Source: Pardosa pseudoannulata
Taxonomy: Eukaryota; Arthropoda; Arachnida; Araneae; Lycosidae
Direction of reading: 5' to 3'
Assembly: GCA_032207245.1 (NCBI GenBank)
Contig: CM063502.1
Location: 66,290,069-66,354,068 of the forward strand
Length of the DNA: 64,000 nucleotides
The notes under the pieces are model-generated. The model ran no database searches, was not told where the DNA came from, and saw only the letters and a list, made by a program, of their open reading frames with translations. Below, piece after piece: positions 10,831 through 29,190 of this stretch. The translations under genes were made by a program, and so were the position numbers. Within the stretch, counting starts at the first letter, position 1; each line of letters opens with the position of its first letter.

Positions 10831-13130
10831 CATTTTCTTTTTCTTCCTTACTGCTTTCAGAATCTAAGTTATCTTTATCTAATGTCCCATGTGCTGGAGG
10901 CTTTGGTGAAAAAGTGAAATTAGTCTCAATGCAGATTACAAGTTAGTGCATATCACTGTATGTTTTGATTTTGACATAATCCCTTTAACACATGTTAAAC
11001 TGAAATAACAGCCAGTAGAATGATCTTTGGGGTTCCCTTCAATCACAGAGATAGCAAATGGCATGAGGTTTGTGCCATTCTTCAATGCAGTGAGAAGACT
11101 AACACGATAATTAATAGATATGTGGGGCACAGGATCTTATTTGGTCCCCCACTTTACACCTAAAGTTCATAGCACTTTTTTGATAATAGAGTTAAGATGT
11201 CATGGCAAAAAATTCAATTATCCATCATCTGGCAGATTTACTTAAATGTTTATGTGCATACATGTATATATAAATAGATATAGATATGAATGTGTCTATG
11301 GATGCCTGTTTACCTCCAATAAATTGTAATCAAACTAAGTATTTAGATTTTCGCGTTCTTGTTAGTGTTTCATTCACATATATGTGTATATAAAAAATTA
11401 CTTTACTAAGTCCTTACCACAGTTAAATTAGTTGTAATATAAAGGGTGATCCCTAATATTGAAGGAGTGTTCCTGAGCTAGTACTTTTATTAGCAGTAAA
11501 ATACATGTATAATCCCTTGACCTTCAAATCGATTGGAGTTTAGAAAATCCAAGTAATAGCAGATTTTCTATGCATAACTTATTAATATTCTCATGGGAAA
11601 ACAATTCTATCTTTGAAAAACTCTCCCAGTGTTTATTTTTATGCTTCCAAACTAATATATGAGTTCGATTTTTTGAATTCATAAGAATAAGAGGCGTGTT
11701 CTAAGATGCTTTTATCTCACAATTGGGAAGTAAAATGATATGACTCGTCTTCTTTACTTGTTTATTTCCTGTTTTTGTCGGGATACTTTGGCAAATAAAA
11801 ATCCAGAATACAGAAGATAAAACTAAAGAATCCATATCTGTATCTCTATTTACACTTTTCAATCAATTATTTGTCCTTTTTGATTTTTTTCTGTAAATAA
11901 TGATATTTATTCAGTTTCGGTTCCTATTTACACTTATAAAGCGGTTAGAATACATTTATGGCCCTCCCACAAAAGCTATAAAACATTTAATATAATCGGA
12001 AAATGAATGGTTGGTTTCTAAGATTGCACAGAAGAAAAACAAAATTTTCCTAAAAGTATTTTCAACCACAACTTCGAGAAAAGAATTCTGAAAAAACTTC
12101 GTTACGTAGAAGAGGAAAATAAGAAATATCTCTGTAAAGGTACAATACTTACTGGGAAAAAATGGAAAATCGATGCGTCTATATATTTAACAAACAAAAT
12201 CGTCCAGCTAATGGAAGTGAAAAATAAAGCATAATTGCATCGTACATGCGCACGCAATATTTAAGCCTATGATAGGAAGGAAAAGATACTTTTATTTCTG
12301 GCCAAAAGCATTTTTAACCTTGAAAATTAACTGCATTGTAAAATCTTGGAATGTTCGGTAATCAATAACTTTTGAAACCTTCATTATTTTTCTAAAGTCA
12401 GTTCGAGTCAAAATAGGATTTTATGCAATTTTCGCAGATTACCTTAAGCATGCATGTCAAGACCAAAAAGGAAGTTCATTGCTTCATGCTCTTTTTATAA
12501 CATGGGTATCTCAACAATATTGGATTGGATATTTTAGTTTCATTTACATAGCAATGGTTTCAAAGTATTGGAAATGACGAGAATTTCTTTCACACAGGAA
12601 ATTGTTAACTTGAAACTCGCAGTTTTCAACCTTTTAATTTCAGTATATTACTGATTAATTGCCATTACTATTGTTCGCATTTACTGTTTAAAAAATAGTG
12701 TGTATAAATTCGTTTTTATAGTGTACCATTATAATATAATCATTTTCTGGTAGCAATACCTTCTATTATCTGCAAGTGTACATATGTATCTAAAGTGCCA
12801 AAAATGAAACACTTGTATAAAGAAGCCTATGAAACATTCCTAACAATACTACCTATACACTTTATTTGTTGCTTCTATATCACTACATATATAGAAAGGG
12901 GCAGCTGATATGAAAACTTCTAGACATGTTTTCTCATGGATAACTGAAGAGTTACTATTACTCTGTGAGAATTCCGGTTTCAGCCCAGCAATGAAAATGC
13001 TGTGGGTGATCTATATATAAGCATTCACTGGAAGTATCATCTCATGTGATAGAAATGCAATACTATCTCAAAAAGCATTAAAATTCAATATTGGAATCTT
13101 CAAACAGTAGGGTGACTTCAGTGTTCCGTT
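10831..13130. other. No gene recognised
   Basis: A 64-codon minus-strand ORF (11130-10936) lies just upstream of the decayed element and may be part of it, but I do not recognise it. The remainder is AT-rich with no convincing repeat apart from an A/T microsatellite-like patch near 11260-11290. Confidence 0.4.
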
Positions 13131-13692
13131 CGTTATATGGGCCTGAGAAGCCTACGTTTCCCCTACCCACCTTTAGTGATTACAGGATTAAGAACTATTT
13201 ACTTAGACTGGGTTAAACCATTTATCTGTTGGTGTAAAAAAGATGATGGTACAGTAGATCACTTAAATAACAAATGTGAATTAGTCAATGGTATTAGTAA
13301 TAAGTATTTCCCAAAAAATTATATATCTGTAAATTTCTATAATTTTTGTAACTCGCCTAAGTCTAGAAGAGGTTTATTATTTATTATGGAATTCTTTGTA
13401 AATATGTTTATTGATGGTTAATGTGTTTTTATGTGTCTACTTGTATACCTTTGTCTGTAATTCGATTTATCTTGCTCATGATAATGCTGTATCTGTTAAT
13501 ATAGTTAAACGATGTTCCTCGCCTTTGTTAGGGAAAGAATTATTGTGCTTCTCATAACTTTTGTCATATTTAATTTGTAACATCAATAATCCGGAATTTA
13601 CTGTTTACCTTTGATTATTGTAAAAATTTTAGATTTCAATGTATTCTTTTGGGAAAATATGAAAGAAAAAAAATAAAGAAAGAAAGAAAGAG
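13130..13692 (+). pseudogene. 3' end of a non-LTR retrotransposon (ORF2 C-terminus and 3' UTR)
   Basis: The plus-strand frame 13137-13421 encodes a piece with TGLRTIYLDWVKPFICWCKK and then GTVDHLNNKC. The C-x-C...H-x4-C pattern after a TGxR/TGHG-like motif matches the zinc-knuckle-like tail that closes many LINE ORF2 proteins. A stop at 13419 is followed by about 240 bp of AT-rich sequence ending in AAATAAAGAAAGAAAGAAAG (about 13670-13690). That is a plausible 3' tail. No RT domain is seen upstream, so the copy would be strongly 5'-truncated. The LINE assignment is moderately certain. Confidence 0.5.
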
Positions 13693-13699
13693 GTCTAGA

Positions 13700-16600
13700 A
13701 CACTGGAAAGGCATTTTGGTTGGGCGGTTTTCTCTTTTCGGTTAGGGTTAATTAATTATTTGTTTAGTACTTTTTCGGTTTTGCTTGTCTGCTTCAGGGT
13801 GCTATCCTGATGACTTGATATCATTTTCCGTATGGCGTAAGCTGGGCCGGGTTAAAAGTAACTTACTCAGACTGAGTTCAAGAACCTCGTCATTAAACAC
13901 TTGATAATTGGATTGCTTTAGTCTCAGAAATTCCGATTTCTTCTATCTGGACAGACAAAATGGATCCATCTGCTGAAATAAAGCGTTTAAATTCCCGGAT
14001 CTTGCAATGGATATGAGACTTCACAATTTAACATAAACTTTGGACATATTGAGTCCTTTTGTAATCCTTGTGAAACGTCAATAAATACTATGATGAATAT
14101 GGCTTTTGATGTATTGTTCCATTCCTGTCCGACATGCACCTCTGTCGTGTTCTCGTTTTATAAGAAACTTAACTACCTTAAAAGTCTTCAAATAGGTAGA
14201 TACTTATTTCACTCCATGAAACCCTAATTACAGCTTAAAATCCGTGATTTCAACTCATCTGGGAGGCTTTGTAAAGTGTTTTTGAAACGCGAGATTCAAT
14301 GTCTCAATAAAAAATAATTATGGATTTCTGTGGGGGGAGTCTAGTGCTTACAAACTGTATAGAATACTTTTTCATTTTTGTCTTACAGTAAGCCAATAAT
14401 TTAATTTTATATAGTACCATTTAATTGCACCAAAACATATCTCTGATTTAAATAAATCATCTATTTAGAGATTTTTTTTTTCTTATTTGACGACTATTAA
14501 ATTTCCTTAAAATTAGTCACTGATTTGATAAGAAGCATTAAAAAATTAATTATTAAAATAAAATACTAGGGTGTTATTGTGCAAATATTTGATATTTTAA
14601 GATTCACTTCAATAAGGTTTCTTTACAATACTACCAAAGCATAATTTTGGGTTTTCAAACACTGTAAATCTATACAGCTGTAATTAGTTCAGAATTTTCC
14701 ATTGTTATGCATTGTGTTCACGTTATCAAAGAGCTGAAAAAATTAATTTCTATTTTTTATATAAAAAACATAAAGTAATGCAAATTTAATGATAATTTGC
14801 TATAATAAGATACACTCATTCTTTAAAAATTATTGAATAATTTCCAGGAAAATAAAGTGTACAATCTTTTGAATATTTAAACAAGTAAAAATAATAATCA
14901 TATTTTCGTTGATAGCAAAATTTTTAAATATGAAAATAGCTTTTCCATGAAATTATAATCAGGAATTACTTAAACTTTATCTAAAAATGAGTGAATAGGA
15001 AAAGTTTTAACGATTTGAAACGAAATTAATAACTTTTAAAGGTTAAAAAAAATTATTCATTTGCCTTTCTGTATAAACAATAAACAATTCAAAGATCTGT
15101 ATATCAAACTTTAAAAGTTTGTTTTAGATACATCTAATATTCAGACATTGAAATAATTTTTACTCTAAATTAAATCTATTTTTCTCCAGCATACCCTTAA
15201 AAATGTATTTTAAACTTACATTTGCAAATAAAATTCTTCTGTGTTTTTCATTTTAGCCTTTATTTATTTTTTTTTTTAATAAACGGAAACTACCTTCATA
15301 AGGGGAAAAATTTGCACAACTTTTTCCTTCGAAGTCAGATGCCCCTGTTCGCAAGCGATTTTCTTTCTCCTGCGAGAAAAAAATCATCCCGCTGTTAAAG
15401 AAAGCATAGATTACGAACAAATTTTAACGGAATATTTAAATTGGTATTTATGCCTTAAAAGATTATTGATCATTGGAGAAGTTAAAAACTGTTTTGCGAT
15501 CGTGAGCAGTAAAGATTTTATTAAAGGGGGAAAATTGATCTAGAAAAACAATATCGCTTGCTTCGTAAAGTAATTTTTTTTAATATAACTAAAAAATGCG
15601 AAGTTGTACTTTGCGAATTTTTGCAGTTGTTGTAAAATTTATATATACTGTTAGTAGAAAAAAAAAGATTTTTTTTTAACTTTTATAACTTATGTTATCC
15701 ATTAAAATTGTTTTTCTTGTTCCTAAAGATTTTCTACGTAAGTAGGACTTAGCGAATCGTGAGTATGATACTTGACTGAAAGATTTAGACAATACACCGG
15801 CATTTTCCAAAATGAAATCCCCAAGCATAATTAATTAATTTCGCTTTATTGTATCATCTAGGTGTCTTCAGGATTCCTTCTAAAGTGATTTACTACAATC
15901 ATTCTGTGTTCATTCCTTCCATAGAATAAGAATGAATTCCACTTGGCCCCCTCAGGTTCATCATTGGTACGCGGCACGGACTGTGAAAGACACATCAAGA
16001 CATCTTTCTCTGCAGTGCAGGAGACCTCTGGTCTTTCAGACGGCCTTCGTAGTGGACTGGTTCGTAATTTGTCCTTTGGGCAGAAGTAAAAACTTTCTCT
16101 GCTTGTAATTGTTCCCTTCCTACTTCTGCTGATCATCTGGCCTGCAGAAATATTTCTCAAGGGTCAGTTGGTAACTGAGCAAGTTTCTGAGCGTGATAGT
16201 TTCTAGAGGCGGGGACTTTTGGATTTAATGCAGGCTTTCTAGCACCAAATGGATTTAAAAACAGACTACTTGTATTGACAAACATGAAAGAAGCAACAGG
16301 GGGATACAGGGTGAGTTTACATGGTTCTTACAAAATAAGAGGAGTAAAGTACCCATCCAGACGAGCAATAATTACCATAGTAAATAAAGTCATATTCCAT
16401 TCTGAGATGAAGAAGAGAATAAAATTTGAATTCCAACCTGAACCTTAAAGCAGTGTTTGGAAAGCGAATGAACGATACCAAAAGTTACACATTCAGATTT
16501 ATTGTTCAGAGAAAAACTCCCAGCAAGTACTCAAAGTGGTGGCCACATGTGATGTTGTACAATTCTCACCGGCGGGGTAAAACTTTAAAACGTTGTTGTT

Positions 16601-16885
16601 GTGCCGTTTTTAAAGAAAAATATTTGATCTGATTGCCTTTGTAAGAGCCTACTAAGGGCAAATACGTTGCTTTTTCTTACTGATAATTTGCTTGCGGTAA
16701 ATGATTGATAGTCTTGCTCAGGAAATATGCAACGTAGGCAGATACAAAACGGAAAAAAAACGGTGCCTTGATCAAGCTTGACGAGTTTTGACTTTAATCT
16801 TTTCTGCCTCTCAAAGCGAAATGAAACCCTATGCCCCATTGTAATTATCAATACACTGGATAAGTACAATTACCCCTTTTGTTTT
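13700..16885. other. No gene recognised; one orphan minus-strand ORF at 16160-15858
   Basis: The 100-codon minus-strand ORF (16160-15858) lies in a slightly GC-richer patch and is rich in Ser/Arg/Pro. It shows no recognisable domain, signal peptide or flanking splice signals. Poly-T/poly-A runs occur near 15270 and 15660. Nothing else is supported. Confidence 0.4.
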
Positions 16886-16889
16886 CTTT

Positions 16890-17072
16890 TGGTTTGGTTT
16901 GATTTGGAGCGCTACGGTCTCCTTTTTTGCTACACTAGGGCTAATGAGACCGGGACCTACTGCTTAAAGCCGATTCCAAACGGCTATGAACATCCATGCC
17001 CCAATGGGATTCAAACCCATGAACTCGGGTACCAAACATCAACGCCCTAACCATTCGGCCATCGTTCGACCA
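16890..17072 (-). mobile_element. tRNA-derived SINE, near full length
   Basis: Read on the minus strand it starts with a tRNA-like head (GATGGCCGAATGGTTAGGGC, then GTTCATGGGTTTGAATCCCA). These correspond to Pol III A and B boxes. The body follows with CATGGATGTTCATAGCCG, TTTAAGCAGTAGGTCCCG, CTCATTAGCCCTAGTG and a tail containing GACCGTAGCGCTCCAAATC. It is the best-preserved copy of a family present at least six times in this window. It is not a tRNA gene: the head lacks a foldable acceptor stem and continues directly into the SINE body. Confidence 0.85.
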
Positions 17073-19116
17073 TCTTATTTTGTATAAACAATTCAGACTC
17101 ACCTTGTTTGTACCCCCATTGAGCACATAATCTCGATATAAAGCTCAGTTGATCGGATTCACAGTGTATCCAAAATATTATTTTGCTTGATGCTATTGGC
17201 CTCCTTTAGAGCACGTGCAAATTTTGAAAATTTGTTAATCCGTTATAGTACCTAAGTTGAAAAGTCTTCGAAGATGAATTCAAATTTATAAACTTGCAAA
17301 TATAAAACCTAATATAATATAGATTCTCAATTAATAAAAAATTACTGGAAGATTATGATTAAAGTTCCACTTTCAAAAAATTGTTTAAAAGAAGGGAAGA
17401 AAGAGAGAGAGAACCGCAAGTCAGAATGATCTCGTTTGAACTGAATATACATGAAGCAATGGGATTTTGCTTGGGAAAAAATTCAAAATTGTATCAATAT
17501 TAGGAATTGTACTTGTCATAATTAGCTAACTGAAAGTCGACATACACTCATCTCATTACACTCGTGAGAAAATAATAGGGTACATGCAGTTTCCGTTATT
17601 TTCCGTCTGAGAAGGCTGCTAAAAACTCTGTCACAACAACTTGAATCTTTCTGAAATGCTGTAGTCACATTTTTCCTTAACATCCATACAATTGTCTTCC
17701 TTGCAAGGTTGCATATGGCATAAACCAGCTGCTCCGAATTTGTGAATTATCTTCTACAAACCATCTACATACATCGGACCAGATTCACTTTTTACACACA
17801 CTAATGTAAGGAATTTCTTTGATCTAATTGGCGCTCACTCATCTTTCTTATAAAAAAGCTTCAGAAGCAGAGCCCTATCATGCTGAGATGGACCCCGGAA
17901 CAAGAGGCTTCTTCGCCTACACTCTCTCTTCCCATACATCACAAGCATTACTAGGTATACAAGTCGAAATATTTGTTATGCTTACTAAAGAAATTTGAAA
18001 AACAGCTGCAATAATTATTCAAATAAAAAAGAGCATATTATAAGCTATATCAAGAACTCATGTGTAATCACACATTACATAGAATGGGAAAGGATTTATG
18101 GAAAATGAGAACTCATTCATAATTGTCCTAAACATTGACTTTATTTTACGAGTGACAATTTTTACAATGAAAATAAGAATTAATAAGTAAAACTAGATTT
18201 TTTAAAGCATTTCAATCAATGCCGTGCATTTCTAACACAAAAAAGCTAGAGATTCGGAGTTCATTTCTTTGTCTGGGCTCTGGGCTATTTTTCTCCTTGC
18301 CTGTGTCATAATCAAACACTATTCATAAGCATAATTCAATAATTCAAGGAGAATGTAGTACAAATAAATTGCTAGAACTTCATACATGCCTGTAATCACT
18401 ATTCGTAAAATTTTATGATACATTCTTCAATGTTACCCGTTTAGAAATCATATATGTTCAGGATTTGCTTCCTACTGACCTGCTAAAACGAGACATTTTT
18501 ACCATGTAATTTCTTGATCAAATAGAAGTGAAAAATGTATGGCTATGGAACATTTTGTGTATACATAATTCCCATTTTCCTCTTCAAGTTGTTGTCAACA
18601 ATCAAAATTTCAGAATATTGGCAACACAAAATCTGTTCCAAATGCAAATATTGCCTCGTTATTCAACCGAATTTTTTTCTTTTTTTTAAAGAAGTAGGAC
18701 TCTACCTCATGGGCCTTTGTGTATGAAGCAGTAAACTGTGGAGCTCCGAACTAATCAAAACCAATCAATAGATAACCCTGTTAATATAAGCCCTAAATAA
18801 ATCTTGCATAGAAAATTCTCTCAGTCAGCAGTAAGATAGTTTACTCATCTAGAAAATCTTGCATCGTAATTGTAGCAAAAATTCCTTCTTCAATTAATAT
18901 TCAGTGAGACAATATTTAAATATATAACCATTCCAAGTAGCATGACTTCTTTTCCTATAAATCTCTCATAATTTGTTCCCACATCTATGGGACTATTAAA
19001 ACTATTTAAAATCTTATTTCTCTACTAGATATGTATAATATTTTTCTAATGAATGTACGCATAGATAAAATCCTTTTGTATTATTTGCTAATAATATATT
19101 GGTTCAGGATTGATTT

Positions 19117-19117
<1 letters not shown>
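17073..19117. other. No gene recognised
   Basis: AT-rich sequence with short ORFs only. A purine-rich AAGAAAGAGAGAGAGAA tract lies near 17397-17413. Confidence 0.45.

Positions 19118-19179
<62 letters not shown>
19118..19179. repeat. (TA)n microsatellite left of the Tc1 element
   Basis: About 60 bp of TA repeats ending about 10 bp before the Tc1 inverted repeat. Confidence 0.95.
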
Positions 19180-19181
<2 letters not shown>

Positions 19182-19189
19182 TTATACTA

Positions 19190-23655
<4,466 letters not shown>

Positions 23656-23659
23656 TAAA

Positions 23660-24130
23660 CTTACAAGCCCTTTTATATGTGTGTTACAAATCTGCAGCGT
23701 ACCTCAAACTTTGTCATTTATATAGTAATCATTAAAAAATGGTTTTGTTGATTTTTTTTATCCCTCAACTCTGCAACAATAAAATTTATTCAGAATTCCT
23801 ATCAAATGGGGATACTAATTTTCATATTAATGTTTCATGCATCAATTGATTGATCAATGTCCATGATTATTACTGAAATAGACTATAAATTTAATACATT
23901 GAAACAATATTTTTATCATATTTAGGGGTCATATTCTCTTAAGATAAGGACTTTGAAAATTCATTTCTTAAATTTAATCTTAATTTACATTATACAATAT
24001 TTAGTAAAAAATGAGGGAGATGAAATCAGAAGTAGATTTCTCACAAAGATATCTTCATTTTCTTTCTGTGAAGATAATTTTTGTGCAAAACAATTTACAA
24101 TATTTATTAGTTTTTTTTAATACATTATTT
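23660..24130 (+). repeat. Dispersed repeat, copy 1 (partner at about 34480-34830)
   Basis: Ordered blocks recur about 10.8 kb downstream in the same orientation. ACAAATCTGCAGCGTACC is followed by ATGTCATTTA-like sequence. CATGATTATTACTGAAATA is followed by ATCAGAAGTAGATTT, and then TTTTGTGCAAAACAATTTAC with AATATTTAT. Spacing differs slightly. The family is unnamed; no ORF or terminal structure is visible. Confidence 0.55.
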
Positions 24131-25335
24131 TGGCCAATAAATTTTTATTTTTATGTTTTAAATTTTCAAACTATTTTTTGCATGTTTCTAATAATGTATT
24201 TTTTATTTGAAAAAATATTTTCAATGTTGAGATAAAAAGGAATAATACACAGAAAATATATTTTTAACTTTACATTTTCACCTCTTTCTAAAATTCAGCA
24301 TTTTTTAACCTTTCATTTATTAGCAAAAAAATATAGGGTTTTTATTTAATCTATGGTGTATTTGTATGAAAAAATGTGTTTCTTTGTGGTATATTTTAAA
24401 AAATATTTCTGTACTTAATTGCTGGTATTTATATGTGGTTATTTAAATAGTATTAAATGGTTAAATAGAAGTTATTTTTAATATAGTTAATTGTAAAGAC
24501 AGACTTCATATGGAGGAATTGAATAATACTAAACTAAAGATTTTCTTTGCAGATGACAGATTCTAAATTTTTATATTTATAAATTGCTACTATTGCAATA
24601 ATTCTCGTTGGATCATACAAAACTAGCTCGGAGATTATTTCAAATGCTTATATTAGAAAAAGAAATGTTGAAAGCTAAATTTTTAGTTGACTATGTTTAA
24701 CATAACAATGGAAGTAAAATAAAAATTTAATTCAAAAATAAGTTATAGTTATAATTCAGTACTATTTTTCTTTTATTATTAATATTATTTGTGATATATT
24801 AGTTAACTAAAATTAATCCAGATTTTAATACATTTTGTTATAAACTTGAGAAGTTGCAATATTTAGAGATACTTTTTTATAAGAATTGTCTATATTCTAT
24901 GTTAAATTTTGCTTTATGGGTTGTATCTGTATGTTTAAAAAATAAATTTAAAGTTTAAATGTTTGTCATTTGTTACAGATGGCAAAATTAAATTTGTAAA
25001 TTAGTATTATGATATGGTAAATTGTGCATAATATCAAAAACCATACAAAAACTTTTATACATAATCCGTATTAATATGACCACTCAACATTCTCTGCATT
25101 TTTCATATTTTTTCAATACTTTTGGGTAATAAATGATTAAATAGGTGTGTAAATAATTATCTTACATAAAAATTAGTTATATACAATTAATTAACAATGT
25201 AATATATTAGACTTACAAATCTTAACTTTTAAATATTATTTTAAAGAAACTCCATTCTTTTTATTTACTGCACTCACTCATGGTATACTATCAGTACAGT
25301 TTAAAGCGTATTTCTTAAGTTTAGTATTATTCCAA

Positions 25336-25368
<33 letters not shown>

Positions 25369-25419
25369 ACAAAAACAAAAAATAATTTTAACTCTTTCCT
25401 TAGATTATTTTTTCTTTTT
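24131..25419. other. AT-rich, nothing recognised
   Basis: T-rich on the plus strand, with a 22-nt poly-T run at about 25340-25362. No exon or repeat was identified. Confidence 0.45.
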
Positions 25420-26105
25420 GGTAGCTCCTAAGTATTCTCAATTGAATTGAGATGAGGCATTACTCAGTCAATATAAAAGCAGTATTCTGTCGTCCCAGCG
25501 ATTTTTCTTCACAAATTTGGGTGTCTAACATAATACTCCATCTTGCATAAAAAAGCAATTGTCATTGAGAAAACATTCTCTTCAAGTATAAACCTCTCTC
25601 TCACAATGATCACTTAGCACTGTTGAAGCATTGTACTTTTTATGATTTGAGCATCCCTAAACATTTACTATGACCGACCAGACCATGACTTTTGTGGGAT
25701 TCTTAAGTGTATTAATTATACAGTTAAGCAGGAATTTCTCATCTGGTCTTTATTTTTTGTTCTGAGTTTTGTAGAACAAAATTTCAAACATACTCTCATC
25801 ACTAAAGCAACACTAATCAACAAAAAAGAAAGTTGAAATTTCTACAGTGATATGAAACAGTTATTTAGGAATATATAAAATATATTTCCAGCCTTTCTCC
25901 AGTCACCCGTGATAAACTTTCTGTATTTATTTGCCTATGTTAGTCTCTCTTTTTTTTCCATAGTCACTCTTTTTTTTCTGTCAAGGATTTTTAGCAGAAC
26001 AGTGGTTATTAAAATTAACTCCCTAAATCTTTTGTGGATGGGTGGTCAATATTTTTACCAAACTGGGCCAGGTCTAGAAGTAGGGACTGTCCTGTTTTCG
26101 TAAGG
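25420..26105 (-). pseudogene. Tc1/mariner-type transposase relic
   Basis: The minus strand, read from about 26105 to 25420, gives collinear fragments with stops. CCFSDESMFEILFYKTQNK (about 25810-25750) contains the first catalytic Asp. KNPTKVMVWSVI follows (about 25700-25665). CFFMQDGVLC (about 25560-25530) carries the second-Asp motif normally followed by a His. Numerous frameshifts and stops are present. No terminal inverted repeats were recognised at either side. The relic is older and more diverged than the Tc1 copy at 19.2 kb and belongs to a different lineage. Confidence 0.6.
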
Positions 26106-28185
26106 TTATTTTAACATTCTACTCTGAAAATAAGTTTATTTCATTCCTACTGCTTATTCTTGTACAAAGTGCCAATATCAAAGAAATTGCTTATAAGGGA
26201 TAGCAATGAATCAAACACTCCCTTTATCTTCACAAATAGAAAGAAACATCCTGTCCTGGAAGGGTTAATAAATGCACTCCAGCTTTACACAGCTTTATTT
26301 TTATGGCATAATTAGGTCCTATTCTGCTATATTTTATGATTTTATACAGTTTTCATATGTCATATAGAATCATGATATATTTCTAACCTATATTCTACAA
26401 CTACCTATATTCTTTAGTGTTAAACCTTTATAAATCTAATTTTCTGGCAATATTTATCTCTAAGATCTTTAAAACTTAAATGTTTTCAGTGACATGGTGT
26501 TGTGAAAAGTTTTAAGTTAATGCCTTAATTTTACCAGAAGTTTATTTTTAAAAAATACGAACTATATACAAAGCATTTAAATTTCTAAAATAAAATATTA
26601 GAACAATAAATTATTTATAAACTTGCCAAAACAACTTATTATTTTGCAAAAATCCCAATTAATCCTTTATAATTTACTATAAATGTTATTACCCATTTAA
26701 ATATGACCATCTACAGGACTATTATTACCATAGAGGTAAAAAAATGTGTTGCCAAATATTCATGAAAGAGTTTCCACTAATGAAAATAACCAATTGATTG
26801 AGGTAAAAATTTTACTTTAAAGAAGGCAGAAAAAAAAAATTTTGAAATTACGTTGGTGATCATAATACTCTATGATCAGGGGATGTAAATAAATAGTTTT
26901 TGTAAGTTAACTGTCAAATATAATACTAATACTAGATTATTTATTGGAATTATAAATTATTTTGTCAGATTCCTGATTTTACCTCCTTGTATATATTTAT
27001 ATTTTATAAAAATGATTATTTTAATATTTACTTTCATAATATACATAGTATTTTCTATAAACTTCAGAATTACACTTGATAAAGAATAATTTAGTTTTAG
27101 TTATTTTAAGAATATATTAGATGTTGTCTGTAATAACTACAATTTACTTAAAATTTTATTTTTGATTATCTTTTGAGAGGAGTGCAATAAGATGTCAAAG
27201 TTTTAAAGTCTTATTAGTCTGACCTGACTGAAGTCAAATATAAGAAGCTTGAAAACTTCTTTTATTTGTACTTCATCAATAATCAAATAATAATTCACTT
27301 AGATCTTACATTTGGAATGAATTAATAGAAATTGTTAGAACTTTCAAACATCTCTTAATTTCAGATTTTGCCATTTAAAAAATGTTTTCATTAATAATCA
27401 ATATTTTAAGTATTGCTATTACATTACCAAAAATCCTTTATTTTAGGTAAACAAATTAAAAGAAAGGCTATTAATTTTATAAATATTCTGCTAGATTTGT
27501 AAATTGTGCATTTATTCATTTCTGTTTTAGTTATTACAGAAGTAAACCAATGTTTTAATTTTTAATTCTTTTTTAAACATTAGTTAGGTAATGGATGTTT
27601 TAATGGTATTACAGGTTTGTCTCCAGAACTAAGAGTGAAAGTATAATATGTAGCAGTGATCCTTTGGCACAAGTTTTGGGCTAGTTTCTCTCTTTCGTGG
27701 TTTATGTGTAAGTGTGAAATAAAATATATATGTAAATACATATACAGAGCCCATGTGTATATTTGTGTATGTTTGTATATGTTTCATATTGAACAATGTT
27801 ACAGTAGTTCATTTTTATATTAACCATGTAAATTTGGTAATATATTAATAAAATCAAGCACAGATAGTAATATTAAGCATGCATATTAACAAGGTGATCA
27901 TATATACAAGATGATCCAAGTAAAAAGGGGATGTTTAGACATCTCTGTTGGGAAAAACGGCTTGATCAATTTCTCTCTAAATTTTGTATATCCATTCTCT
28001 CAAGCATGTAATTTCTATTCTTTAAAAAAAAAAAAAAAAAAAAAAAGTTAATGTGGTTTCTAGGGGAAGAAATGGTACAAAAGAGTAGAAATTTACATAT
28101 TTCTTAACATGCATAAAATCTACCTATATAAGGAGTTATAAAGCATGTTTCAATAAACAAGGATTTTGTGAGGAAACTGATTTTA
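26106..28185. other. AT-rich, nothing recognised
   Basis: T-rich plus strand with no coding exon. A 24-nt poly-A run lies at about 28023-28046. Confidence 0.45.
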
Positions 28186-28224
28186 TAAGGTTGCATACTA
28201 GTTAAACTACTATTTCTCAATTAA

Positions 28225-28525
28225 ATTACAGTGCTTCTGCTGTAATGATTCTTGTGATTAGCAGGTCATTTCCAACAGCTTGGCCATATTGCTTGTCAGA
28301 TCTAAACCCTTCTGACTTTTGATCATGGAATTATTTAAAGAGCTGCATTTAATAAAGACAATGTTTCATTCTTAGCTGTCTTAAAACATGGGATTTCACA
28401 TTATCTATCCCACCCACCAAGAAAATGAGTTATATTGTTATGATATGTGTTGTGCATTAAATACAATGCAAAGAGACAGAAGCCATATTAAGCTGTATGT
28501 GACGGTAATGTGTTTCTACATGTGA
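28225..28525 (+). pseudogene. Transposase C-terminal relic (DUF4817-associated mariner-like type)
   Basis: The plus strand reads ISRSFPTAWPYCLSDLNPSD, then F*SWNYLKS, and further on VVH*IQCK. This matches the pattern FPxxWPPRSPDLxPxDFxLWxYLK found near the third acidic residue of mariner-like transposases linked to DUF4817. Stops interrupt it. A block CAAGATGATCCAAGTAAAAA near 27910, resembling the ACAGGRTGTCC-type ends seen at 303 and 906, may be the matching terminus. Confidence 0.5.
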
Positions 28526-29008
28526 TAGAATAAAATTATTGCAGAAATCTTTTTTATTCATTCTACATACTTTGTTGTGAATTTCATGTGATTGCAATAA
28601 AAGTTATATGTTAAAATACTTTTTCATTGTTGATATTTATTCTACCTCCACAGGATATTACACATTAATTGTTATTGTGCATGTTAAAAAAAGTATGGAT
28701 TACTGCTTCACAATATTACTTCACCCTTTAGAGGTCAAAATATGAACTTTTTTTTTTTTAATCAGAAATTGAAACCATATCTCAGGAAAGCATATGTATG
28801 AAATTGTCCTAGTAGCTATTTAAATTTTTTACTGCTATTAGTATTCATCATTCTTTGAGTTATAATGTTATAAAAGTTGTTTCAGTGAACAGTTTTTTTC
28901 AGTTTCAGTAAAGTTTTTCTTTAGGGAGGGTTAATATTTACCCTTGGGAAACAGATTTATCCTAAAGATGGCATGTTTAATGATATTAACTCTTAACACC
29001 TACTAACT

Positions 29009-29190
29009 GTGGCCAAATGGGTATGATGCTGCTCTTTGGTACCAGAGTTTATTGGTTTGAATCCCACTAATGACATGAATATTTATAGCCATTTTGCATC
29101 ATCTTTAAGCAGTAGGTCCCAGACTCATTAGCCCTTGTGAAGAAAAACTATAGACTGTAGCTCTTCAAACCTAACCAAACTAACATTTTA
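29009..29190 (+). mobile_element. tRNA-derived SINE copy (diverged)
   Basis: Same family as the copy at 16.9 kb. It has TGGCCAAATGGGTATGATGC as the A-box head and TTGGTTTGAATCCCACTAA at the B box. The body markers TTTAAGCAGTAGGTCCCAG and CTCATTAGCCCTTGTG follow, with a tail TAGCTCTTCAAACCTAACC. Substitutions are scattered, mostly CpG decay. Confidence 0.8.

Noticed and set aside
15858..16160. 100-codon minus-strand ORF in a slightly GC-richer patch
   Set aside because: No domain, no splice or promoter context, and composition compatible with chance.
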